A stretch of 10,731 nucleotides of DNA from an uncultured Clostridia bacterium (lineage in GTDB: Bacteria > Bacillota > Clostridia > Oscillospirales > CAG-272): assembly GCA_904502055.1 (NCBI GenBank), contig CAJGDZ010000051.1, forward strand, positions 1-10,731, read 5' to 3'. Made by a program: the position numbers and the translations under genes. Shown in pieces: positions 1 to 6,114 of the stretch; position 1 is the stretch's first letter, and each line of letters opens with the position of its first letter. A model generated the notes under the pieces. The model was given only the letters and a program-made list of their open reading frames with translations, was not told the origin of the DNA and ran no database searches.

Positions 1-137
1 TAAAATGACGTGTAGTTTAAGCAGACCCATTCAGTTAAAGTTTTTGCGGAGCTTTTTTCGAGTTGCGAAGCAATCTCGCAAAAGCAGACCGTATCCCCAG
101 CCAACGAAAACACACCGATAAATCAAAATTTGAAACA
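1..137. other. Intergenic stretch, no gene recognised
   Basis: No convincing reading frame or RNA gene is visible. The stretch is AT-rich and contains the octamer AGCAGACC twice (near 21 and 84). At about 61-80 there is a small inverted repeat built from TTGCGA and TCGCAA. A gene or repeat belonging to the left neighbour may end here, since the window starts with an in-frame TAA, but nothing supports a specific call. Confidence 0.4.
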
Positions 138-181
138 AAAAGCACCAAGCGGATGCCCGAAGGCATCCGCTTGGTGCTTTT
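138..181 (-). terminator. Intrinsic terminator of the uracil permease gene
   Basis: A perfect 20-bp inverted repeat (138-157 with 162-181) encloses a 4-nt loop. Read on the minus strand the loop is UUCG closed by C-G, the extra-stable tetraloop, and the stem is followed by TTTTTGTTTC. The hairpin starts 24 nt after the permease stop codon. On the plus strand the stem also ends in TTTT, so it could stop transcripts entering from the left as well, but the UUCG orientation and the longer T-run favour the minus strand. Confidence 0.93.
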
Positions 182-205
182 ATATGTGTAACCCAATGAA
201 TTTAC

Positions 206-1567
206 TTAGTTCTTCTTGTGAAGAATGATGTTGGTAAGGATACCAAGGATAAGTGCGCAAGCGATTGCGGTGATGGTAACCTTTCCAATTGCCATAGCCA
301 TACCGCCGATACCGGTGATGAGGATCACCGATGCGGTGAAGAGATTTGCGTTGTCCTCAAGGTCAACCTTCTGGATCATCTTGAGACCCGAAACGGCGAT
401 GAAGCCGTAAAGCGTGATGCAAACACCGCCCATAACGCAACCGGGGATCGAGTCAAGGAAGGCAACAAAGGGAGAAATGAAGGACACGAGAATGGCCATG
501 ATCGCCGTGGTGGTGATGGTAACAACCGATGCGTTTCTCGTGATGGCTACACAGCCAACCGACTCACCGTAGGTGGTGTTGGGGCATCCGCCGAAGACTG
601 CGCCCACGAACGAGCCAACACCGTCACCCAGAAGGGTTCTGTGAAGACCGGGCTCCTCAAGAAGCTCCTGGCCTATGATGGACGAGAGGTTCTTATGGTC
701 AGCAATGTGCTCAGCAAATACGACGAAAGCAACGGGAACGTAAGCCACAGCGATGGTAGCCACGTAGGACCACTGGAAGTCGCCCACGCCCTTGAGAGCC
801 TCAAGGAAGGTGAACTCGGGAAGTGCGATAAACGTACTGAGATTTACGCCGTCAGCAACAAGTGCCTTGAAGGGCGCAAAGTCAACAATCATAAGCGCGG
901 GATTTTCGGTAGCGATACCGATCACGGTGAAGATAAGACCAACCACATAACCGGCAAGGATACCGATGATGAAGGGGATGAGCTTGGCCATCTTCTTGCC
1001 GTATACCGAGCAGATAACGACAACAGCCAGCGTTACAAGGGCACAGATAACGGAAACCCAAGCGTTTGCAGACATAATGAATGCACCGTTTGCGTCCTGA
1101 GGACCGTAGGAGAAAACGTCATTCACAGCGGCGCCTGCCAGAGAAAGACCGATCAGGGCAACCGTGGGGCCGATAACCACGGGGGGCATCAGCTTGCTGA
1201 TCCACTTAACGCCTGCAACCTTAACAACGATTGCAATAACGACGTAAACGAGACCTGCGAAGAGGGCACCGAGGATGAGACCAAGGTAACCGAGCGACAT
1301 CGAGGTGGCGCCGGCGAAGGCCGCGAGCATCGAGGAGATGAACGCGAAGGACGAGCCAAGGAATACCGGGCTCCTGAACTTAGTGAAAAGCTGGTAAACG
1401 ATCGTACCGACACCGGCACCGAAGAGTGCAGCGGATGCGGTCATTCCGTTTCCGACAATGGCGGGAACGGCAATGGTTGCTGCCATAATGGCAAGCAGCT
1501 GCTGGATTGCAAAGACAATAAGCTGACCGAACTTCGGCTTGTCTTTGACGTTGTAGACAAGATTCAT
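206..1567 (-). CDS. uraA: Uracil permease, NCS2 (nucleobase:cation symporter-2) family
   Basis: This 453-residue integral membrane protein probably imports uracil with a proton for pyrimidine salvage. It has many long hydrophobic segments from about residue 17 to the C-terminus. The NCS2 signature is clear: FAEHIADHKNL at 284-294, whose Glu286 matches the substrate-binding Glu of UraA, and GGCPNTTYGESVG at 326-338, whose Glu335 matches the second uracil-binding Glu. NTTYGE is typical of uracil rather than xanthine carriers. Length is normal for the family. The start at 1567 is chosen because GGAGG (1575-1579) lies 7 nt upstream and the protein then begins like other UraA proteins. The frame stays open to an ATG at 1723, but those 52 extra codons lie in the structured leader and do not resemble protein. 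The gene is monocistronic, with its own promoter, attenuator-like leader and strong terminator. Confidence 0.95.
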   Translation of the reverse strand: MNLVYNVKDKPKFGQLIVFAIQQLLAIMAATIAVPAIVGNGMTASAALFGAGVGTIVYQLFTKFRSPVFLGSSFAFISSMLAAFAGATSMSLGYLGLILGALFAGLVYVVIAIVVKVAGVKWISKLMPPVVIGPTVALIGLSLAGAAVNDVFSYGPQDANGAFIMSANAWVSVICALVTLAVVVICSVYGKKMAKLIPFIIGILAGYVVGLIFTVIGIATENPALMIVDFAPFKALVADGVNLSTFIALPEFTFLEALKGVGDFQWSYVATIAVAYVPVAFVVFAEHIADHKNLSSIIGQELLEEPGLHRTLLGDGVGSFVGAVFGGCPNTTYGESVGCVAITRNASVVTITTTAIMAILVSFISPFVAFLDSIPGCVMGGVCITLYGFIAVSGLKMIQKVDLEDNANLFTASVILITGIGGMAMAIGKVTITAIACALILGILTNIILHKKN

Positions 1568-1632
1568 TTTGTTTCCTCCGTTTTTTGCGCAATGCGCATT
1601 TTTTATGAATACGGACGACCGTCCATTTTCAA

Positions 1633-1658
1633 CAAAAGAAAAGCCCCGAGAACGGAGC
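1633..1658 (-). terminator. Putative attenuator (intrinsic terminator) in the uraA leader
   Basis: On the minus strand GCTCCG-TTCT-CGGGGC forms a 6-bp GC-rich stem (one U-G pair, + strand 1643-1658), followed directly by TTTTCTTTTG. This is the layout of a Rho-independent terminator. It lies about 65 nt before the permease start codon and about 70 nt after the promoter, so it would cut the transcript before the gene. Its 5' arm overlaps the foot of the larger upstream hairpin by 3 nt (1656-1658). The arm and loop (1651-1657) are also complementary over 7 nt to the Shine-Dalgarno region at 1576-1582. Regulation by attenuation is inferred from this arrangement. Confidence 0.65.
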
Positions 1659-1704
1659 GACATAGCTATGGCGGACGAATACCCCACCAAGCCCATCTGC
1701 CGCT
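1656..1704 (-). promoter_or_regulatory. Long leader hairpin upstream of uraA, candidate RNA switch
   Basis: Read on the minus strand, the leader folds by eye into one long interrupted stem. AGCGGC (1699-1704) pairs with GTCGCT (1656-1661). After an AG bulge, ATGGGCT pairs with AGCTAT with one bulged G. TGGTGGG then pairs with TCCGCCA around a GTATTCG loop. That is about 19 base pairs, including wobbles. Its last three bases are shared with the terminator's first arm, so the two structures compete at their junction. No PyrR-binding consensus, purine riboswitch core or T-box was recognised. The ligand or protein, if any, is unknown. Pyrimidine-dependent control would fit the permease. Confidence 0.45.
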
Positions 1705-1733
1705 GTGTGGTTTTTTTGATCATTTCCTTCTAA

Positions 1734-1762
1734 ATTATACACGAATTTTGTCGTTTTGTAAA
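1734..1762 (-). promoter_or_regulatory. SigA-type promoter for uraA
   Basis: On the minus strand TTTACA (1757-1762) and a perfect TATAAT (1734-1739) are separated by exactly 17 bp. Transcription would begin near 1727, giving a leader of about 160 nt before the permease start. The AT-rich sequence upstream fits an UP-like element. Confidence 0.85.
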
Positions 1763-1851
1763 GGGAAAAATGAAATTTTGTACCCGAAAAAATGAACAAA
1801 AAATGTCAGAAAAATTGTATAAAGTGACAAGGGCGGTTTTTGAAAAACAGG

Positions 1852-1880
1852 TTGAAATTTTTGCGAAAAAATGATACAAT
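1852..1880 (+). promoter_or_regulatory. SigA-type promoter for the metallophosphoesterase-rRNA methyltransferase pair
   Basis: TTGAAA (1852-1857) and TACAAT (1875-1880) are 17 bp apart. The predicted transcript starts near 1887, leaving about 44 nt of untranslated leader. The promoter is divergent from the uraA promoter. The 89 bp between the two -35 boxes is AT-rich and contains no gene. No operator-like palindrome was noticed there. Confidence 0.75.
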
Positions 1881-1930
1881 ACAAGGAGAAAGAGACATAA
1901 TATAACAAACGGAAGGTGAGGAGATTTTTT

Positions 1931-2614
1931 ATGACCTACGTAATGTCGGATATACACGGCGAATACAGCCTGTTTCAAAAAATGCTGGAGGAGATCCGCT
2001 TCTCGGACAATGACGTTCTCTATATAGCCGGTGACTTTGTGGACTTTGGCGAGGACCCGATGGGGCTTCTTTGCGACGTGAGCATGCGCGCCAACGTCAT
2101 TCCCGTCGCGGGCGAGCGCGACCTGCTTGCGCTCCGTATGCTGACCGAGCTTGACAGGGTGCTCAGCAGCGCGGGGGCGCTTCAGGCAAGTGAGGAGATG
2201 CGCGACTGGATGGAAAACGGCGGCAGGAGCACCATGCTGGGCTTCCACGCGCTTTCGGAGGATATGCGCGAGGGCGTGCTTGACTATCTGGCCGATATGG
2301 TGCTTTTTGAGGAGATCACGGTGAAGGATGAGAACTATTTGATCGTTCACGCGGGTCTGACGGGCTATGAGGATACGCCGCTTGAGGATCTCACGCCCGA
2401 GGCATTCCTTACGGAGAGCCTTGACCCCTCGAAGGAATATTTTGAGGATAAAACGGTTATTGTCGGTCACGTGCACACAAGCGATCTGCCCGATGCCGAC
2501 AAGGATATGATCTATTACGGTGAAGGCTCGATCTATCTTGATTGCGGAGCAGGAAAGGGCGGCTGTCTTGCTTGCCTATGCCTTGACAACGGTAAGGAGT
2601 ATTATGTTTCGTAA
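1931..2614 (+). CDS. PPP-like metallophosphoesterase with altered motifs
   Basis: This 227-residue cytoplasmic protein belongs to the calcineurin-like superfamily, close to small bacterial PPP-type phosphatases and ApaH/PrpE-like enzymes. Landmarks in order are SDIHG (residues 6-10), GDFVDFG (34-40), GERD (61-64), NGGRST (97-102), VHAG (139-142) and GHVHT (179-183). Metal ligands Asp7, His9, Asp35, His140 and His180 are present. Two hallmark blocks deviate: GDxVDRG has Phe39 in place of Arg, and GNHE/D has become GERD, losing the usual metal-bridging Asn and catalytic His. Activity may therefore be changed or lost; the substrate is unknown. The ATG at 1931 is chosen over the GTG at 1916 because GAGGAG (1918-1923) sits 7 nt before it. 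The 3' end overlaps the next gene by 11 nt, suggesting translational coupling. Confidence 0.87.
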   Translation: MTYVMSDIHGEYSLFQKMLEEIRFSDNDVLYIAGDFVDFGEDPMGLLCDVSMRANVIPVAGERDLLALRMLTELDRVLSSAGALQASEEMRDWMENGGRSTMLGFHALSEDMREGVLDYLADMVLFEEITVKDENYLIVHAGLTGYEDTPLEDLTPEAFLTESLDPSKEYFEDKTVIVGHVHTSDLPDADKDMIYYGEGSIYLDCGAGKGGCLACLCLDNGKEYYVS

Positions 2615-3977
2615 AAACGACGTTTTGACGCTGGATATCACCGAGGTCAACAATCTGGGCTGTGGCGTTGGCAAGATCGACGGCATGGTGGTCTTTGTTA
2701 AGGGTGCGGTAAGCGGCGACAGAGTCGAGGCCAAGGTCATCAAGGTGGCCAAAAGCTTTTTGGCGGCGCGCCTGGAAAAAATCTTGGTTGCCTCGCCGTA
2801 TCGGGAGACAAGGGAGCTGTGTGACGCGCCGCTTTCCTGCGGCGGCTGCGTGCATCGGCATCTTTCGTATGCACACGAGCTGGACATGAAGCGCCTGTAC
2901 GTTGAGAGCGCGTTTCGCAAGGCAGGGCTTGCGGACGTGACTGTGGAGCCCACGCGCTCGGTGGGGGTCGATCGCGGTTACCGCAACAAGGCGCAGTATC
3001 CGTTTGGCGCGGTGGCCGGCAAAACCGTGGTTGGCTTTTACGCCGAAAAGACACACAAGGTCATTCCGTGCACCGATTGTGCGCTTCAGCCGGGGATCTT
3101 TGGCGAGATCTGCCGCTTTGTTTGCGCGTTTGCCGACCAAAGCGGGTGGAGCGTATATGACGAGCAAACGGGTCAGGGGCTTTTGCGCCACCTGTATCTC
3201 CGCGAGGGAAAAGGTACGGGTGAGGTGATGGTCTGCCTCGTGGTAAACGGCGACAAGCTTTCGGGCGAGGAGCGCTTTGCGCGCGAGCTTTGCGAGGCCT
3301 TCCCGTGCGTGAGAAGCGTGATGCTCAACGTCAACAAAAGGAACACCAACGTGGTGCTGGGGCGCGACTATCGCACGCTGGCGGGCGTGGGATACATCGA
3401 GGACGTTTTGTGCGGAAGGCGCTTTCGCATTGCGCCGGCCGCCTTTTATCAGGTCAATCACGACGGCGCGGAGCTTCTCTACGGCATTGCCGCCGAGAGG
3501 GCGGCGCTTACCGAGGGTGAGACGCTTCTCGACCTTTACTGTGGCATTGGCACCATCGGACTGTCGCTTGCGGGAAAGGACACGCGCGTTGTGGGCGTGG
3601 AGATCGTGGAGGATGCGGTCAATTGCGCGCGAGAGAACGCGGCGCGCAACGGCATGAGCAATGCTGAGTTTTTCTGCGGTGACGCGGGCGACGCGGAGCG
3701 CCTTGTGAGCGAGGCGCTTGAAAAGTGCGGCGACAAGGAAAAGACCACCGTGGTGGTCGATCCGCCCCGAAAGGGACTTGATGCCGCGCTCATTCGCTAT
3801 CTTGCTGAAAAGCAGATGAAAAAGATCGTGTACGTTTCCTGCGACCCCGACACGCTGGCGCGTGATTGCGCGATGTTCCGCGGCCTCGGGTACGAGATCG
3901 GAAACGTAACGCCGGTGGATATGTTCCCCAAAACCGGACACGTGGAGAGTGTTGTGCTTCTTTGTGGAAAATTGTAA
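2604..3977 (+). CDS. rlmD: 23S rRNA (uracil-C5)-methyltransferase, RlmD/RumA (TrmA-like) family
   Basis: This 457-residue enzyme uses S-adenosylmethionine to methylate C5 of uracil, most likely in 23S rRNA. Residues 1-60 form a TRAM RNA-binding domain. Cys73, Cys79 and Cys82 (C-x5-C-x2-C, within LCDAPLSCGGC), plus Cys159 or Cys156, match the 4Fe-4S ligands of RumA. Further landmarks are FYQVN (281-285), the SAM loop LLDLYCGIGTIGL (308-320), DPPRKG (386-391), the catalytic Cys413 in YVSCDP, and His446/Glu448 in GHVESV. Length is normal. The start has AAGGAG (2594-2599) only 4 nt upstream and lies inside the end of the preceding gene; an in-frame frame opening at 2520 lacks support. Whether it modifies U747, U1939 or both cannot be told from sequence. 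No terminator follows, so transcription may continue into the next gene. Confidence 0.94.
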   Translation: MFRKNDVLTLDITEVNNLGCGVGKIDGMVVFVKGAVSGDRVEAKVIKVAKSFLAARLEKILVASPYRETRELCDAPLSCGGCVHRHLSYAHELDMKRLYVESAFRKAGLADVTVEPTRSVGVDRGYRNKAQYPFGAVAGKTVVGFYAEKTHKVIPCTDCALQPGIFGEICRFVCAFADQSGWSVYDEQTGQGLLRHLYLREGKGTGEVMVCLVVNGDKLSGEERFARELCEAFPCVRSVMLNVNKRNTNVVLGRDYRTLAGVGYIEDVLCGRRFRIAPAAFYQVNHDGAELLYGIAAERAALTEGETLLDLYCGIGTIGLSLAGKDTRVVGVEIVEDAVNCARENAARNGMSNAEFFCGDAGDAERLVSEALEKCGDKEKTTVVVDPPRKGLDAALIRYLAEKQMKKIVYVSCDPDTLARDCAMFRGLGYEIGNVTPVDMFPKTGHVESVVLLCGKL

Positions 3978-3995
3978 TATTGTATCGCTGATGCT

Positions 3996-4016
3996 AAAAA
4001 TCTGTTATAAAGGAGA
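3996..4016 (+). repeat. 21-nt imperfect direct repeat, copy 1
   Basis: The 21 nt here match 4748-4768 at 19 of 21 positions. AAAAATCTGTT is identical in both, followed by three variable bases and then AAGGAGA. The copy includes the ribosome binding site of the acyltransferase. AAGGAGA alone is expected by function, but the 11-nt identical part has no such explanation. Confidence 0.6.
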
Positions 4017-4024
4017 GTGGCGAA

Positions 4025-4693
4025 ATGAATCGTAAGGTTTTTGAAAAATTTCCGCATTTGTGTGTTTTAGTCGCGAGGGTTTACAATCGTTTGAGTTTGC
4101 GTAACAAAATAAATATAGGAAAAGCTAACACGCTCAATACGGGCTTTACCCTGTTTAAAAAGGTTAAAATACATGTAATTGGCAAGGGGAATCAAATTAC
4201 GATTGAAGATTTTGCGGTATTACATAATTGCAGTATTTACATTCACGGAGACAACAATAAAATCGCAATTGGGAAAAGGTGCTCCTTGAGAGAGACGGAA
4301 TTTTACGTTGAGGATTCCAACAATGTCATTTCCCTTGGTGCACATACTTCTATTCACGGAAAAACACATTTGGCAGCAATCGAAGGAACAAAAATTTTAA
4401 TAGGCGATGACTGTATGTTTTCAAGCAATGTTCATTTCAGTACAGGAGATTCACATAGTATTGTGAATCTGGATAACAAGAGAATTAATCCGTCGCAGGA
4501 TATTAAGATTGGTAATCACGTTTGGGTTGGAACAAAGGTCACCTGTTTGAAAAATACAGAAATTGCGGACAACTGCATTGTTGCTGCAACTGCGACGGTC
4601 TGCGGCAAACATTTGACACCGAATTGCATAATCGGAGGTGTTCCTGCAAAAATCTTGAAGACGGATATTAATTGGTTGCGACAGCGGATATAA
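4025..4693 (+). CDS. Left-handed beta-helix (hexapeptide) acyltransferase, WcaB/WbbJ-like
   Basis: This 222-residue protein is probably a trimeric O-acetyltransferase acting on a sugar or polysaccharide precursor with acetyl-CoA. Imperfect hexapeptide repeats run from about residue 50 to 205 (for example the IGKGNQ, IGKRCS and IGNHVW blocks). STGDSHSI (139-146) carries the likely catalytic His144. VWVG (166-169) and GGVPAKIL (204-211) are typical of the C-terminal end of capsule-type acetyltransferases. The N-terminal 25 residues are basic and aliphatic. AAGGAG (4010-4015) lies 9 nt before the start. Base composition is strikingly more AT-rich than in all neighbouring genes, and no other polysaccharide genes are nearby. 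Together with the 21-nt flanking repeat this suggests horizontal acquisition. The true acceptor is unknown. Confidence 0.87.
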   Translation: MNRKVFEKFPHLCVLVARVYNRLSLRNKINIGKANTLNTGFTLFKKVKIHVIGKGNQITIEDFAVLHNCSIYIHGDNNKIAIGKRCSLRETEFYVEDSNNVISLGAHTSIHGKTHLAAIEGTKILIGDDCMFSSNVHFSTGDSHSIVNLDNKRINPSQDIKIGNHVWVGTKVTCLKNTEIADNCIVAATATVCGKHLTPNCIIGGVPAKILKTDINWLRQRI

Positions 4694-4747
4694 TGGCAAA
4701 ATGGTTTTATCGCGCGTGGTAGAAGCGGATATGTACGATATTGATAG

Positions 4748-4768
4748 AAAAATCTGTTGTCAAGGAGA
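4748..4768 (+). repeat. 21-nt imperfect direct repeat, copy 2
   Basis: Second copy of the sequence at 3996-4016, differing at 2 positions in the middle. It includes the ribosome binding site of larA. ATATTG also occurs a little upstream of each copy (3977-3982 and 4738-4743), though at different spacing. The pair brackets the AT-rich acyltransferase gene, with starts 752 bp apart. Confidence 0.6.
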
Positions 4769-4775
4769 ACGCAAT

Positions 4776-6056
4776 ATGAAAACCGTTTCTTTCCCTTACG
4801 GAAAAGAGCAAATTGTATATAATTTTGAGGGTGAGGATTTTCGCGGCGTTCTTGTCTCGAAGCTTCACGAATATACGCCCGAGAAAACGGGCATCGAACT
4901 AGTAAAGGCGGCGATGGACAAGCCCATCGGCTCGCCGCGCCTGTCCGAGCTGGCGGTGGGAAAGAAAAAGATCGTCATCATTGCCAGCGACCATACAAGA
5001 CCTGTGCCCAGCCGCGTTATTATTCCGCCGATGCTTGAGGAGATTCGCGGAGCAAATCCCGACGCGGAGATTGCCATCCTCATTGCTACGGGATGCCACC
5101 GCGACACCACGAGGGACGAGCTTGTGGCAAAGCTTGGCAAGGACATCGTGAAGCGCGAGAAGATCGTGGTTCACGATTGCGCGGACAAGGAAAATCTTGT
5201 GAAGATCGGCATTCTGCCCTCGGGCGGAGAGCTTTGGATCAACAAGATGGCCTACGAAGCCGATCTTCTGATTTCCGAAGGCTTTATCGAGCCGCATTTC
5301 TTTGCGGGCTTTTCGGGTGGGCGCAAGAGCGTGCTTCCCGGCATTGCCGCACGCGAGAGCGTGCTTGCCAACCATTGCTCGGAGTTTATCGCACATCCGA
5401 AGGCACGAACCGGCGTGCTTGAGGGCAATCCCATTCACGAGGATATGCTTTGGGCGGCAAAAGCGGCGAAGCTTGCTTATATTGTAAACGTAGTCATTAA
5501 TGAGAAAAAAGAGGCCATCTATGCGGTGGCGGGCGACGTGGAGGCGGCGCACAAAAGGGGCTGTGAGTTCCTCTTGAAGCATTGCCACGCAAGGCCCGTT
5601 CCTGCCGACATCGTTATCTCCACCAACGGCGGCTATCCCTTGGATCAGAACATTTACCAGGCCGTGAAGGGCATGACCGCCGCCGAGGCTACCGTTCGTG
5701 AGGGCGGTGTGATCGTGATGCTGGCCAAGTCGAACGACGGGCACGGCGGCGAGGGCTTTTACCGTCAGCTGGCGGATGAGTCCGATATTGACAAGACTCT
5801 TCAGACCTTTCTCGCGCGCGGTCGGGGCGAGACCGTGCCCGACCAATGGCAAACGCAGATCTTTTTGCGGATCCTGAAAAAAGCCACGGTCGTTTACGTT
5901 TCGGACGCCGAGGATTCGGTCATCCGTGATATGCATATGATCCCTGCGCACAGTCTCCCGGAAGCGATCGCGGAGGCCAAGCGGATCTTGAAGTTCGACA
6001 AACCGTCGATCGTGGCCATTCCCGACGGCGTGGCCGTGATGGTGGTCGAGGACTGA
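4776..6056 (+). CDS. larA: LarA-family nickel-dependent 2-hydroxyacid racemase/epimerase
   Basis: This 426-residue cytoplasmic enzyme belongs to the lactate racemase family, which uses the nickel-pincer nucleotide (NPN) cofactor to move hydride at the C2 carbon of 2-hydroxyacids. Residues known from Lactobacillus plantarum LarA appear at the same numbering: Asp72 and Arg75 (SDHTR), His108 (GCHR), His174 (EPHFFAGFSGGRK), Lys184 (cofactor-linked lysine), His200, Tyr294, Gln295 and Lys298, and Trp358. The active site thus looks complete. The start is the ATG at 4776, with AAGGAG (4762-4767) 8 nt upstream; an in-frame ATG at 4701 has no ribosome binding site. The cofactor-making larB, larC and larE are not in the window and must lie elsewhere if the enzyme is active. 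Many LarA homologues act on acids other than lactate, and the sugar-processing neighbours leave the substrate open. Confidence 0.92.
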   Translation: MKTVSFPYGKEQIVYNFEGEDFRGVLVSKLHEYTPEKTGIELVKAAMDKPIGSPRLSELAVGKKKIVIIASDHTRPVPSRVIIPPMLEEIRGANPDAEIAILIATGCHRDTTRDELVAKLGKDIVKREKIVVHDCADKENLVKIGILPSGGELWINKMAYEADLLISEGFIEPHFFAGFSGGRKSVLPGIAARESVLANHCSEFIAHPKARTGVLEGNPIHEDMLWAAKAAKLAYIVNVVINEKKEAIYAVAGDVEAAHKRGCEFLLKHCHARPVPADIVISTNGGYPLDQNIYQAVKGMTAAEATVREGGVIVMLAKSNDGHGGEGFYRQLADESDIDKTLQTFLARGRGETVPDQWQTQIFLRILKKATVVYVSDAEDSVIRDMHMIPAHSLPEAIAEAKRILKFDKPSIVAIPDGVAVMVVED

Positions 6057-6063
6057 CTACAGG

Positions 6064-6114
6064 GGCCGTACATAAATCAAAATCAAAAAGGATGGATTTT
6101 TTATGTGTACGGCT
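6064..6114 (+). promoter_or_regulatory. Possible hairpin over the bile salt hydrolase start codon
   Basis: GCCGTACA (6065-6072) is the exact reverse complement of TGTACGGC (6106-6113). Flanking wobble and A-U pairs extend the stem to 11 bp, 6064-6074 with 6104-6114. The stem covers two bases of the start codon and codons 2-4, while the ribosome binding site (about 6087-6094) lies in the loop. In the mRNA this could dampen translation. It could also be a chance match. No terminator run or known riboswitch is present. Confidence 0.35.

Noticed and set aside
1568..1723. 52-codon in-frame N-terminal extension of the uracil permease
   Set aside because: It overlaps the structured leader and terminator, does not resemble protein, and the inner ATG at 1567 has a far better ribosome binding site (GGAGG, 7 nt spacing) and a normal UraA N-terminus.
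1568..1730. PyrR site, purine riboswitch or T-box in the uraA leader
   Set aside because: I looked for the consensus cores of these and did not find them, so only an unassigned structure is reported.
218..1795. Long plus-strand open frame opposite the permease
   Set aside because: It is a shadow of the real gene: rich in Asp, Asn, Gly and His, with no recognisable domain.
1916..1930. GTG start for the metallophosphoesterase
   Set aside because: It overlaps the GAGGAG that serves the ATG at 1931, and the family normally begins directly before the (S/G)D-x-HG motif.
2457..3941. Long minus-strand open frame opposite the rRNA methyltransferase
   Set aside because: Antisense shadow of a GC-rich gene; rich in Arg, His and Ala and without known motifs.
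4003..4011. TGTTATAAA as an extended -10 promoter for the acyltransferase
   Set aside because: A transcript from it would start at or after the ribosome binding site (4010-4015), leaving the gene without one.
4689..4694. TATAAT as a possible larA promoter
   Set aside because: It lies in the end of the acyltransferase gene with no acceptable -35 box at 16-18 bp.
4701..4775. Upstream ATG start for larA
   Set aside because: No ribosome binding site precedes it, and starting at 4776 gives exact agreement with the residue numbering of known LarA.
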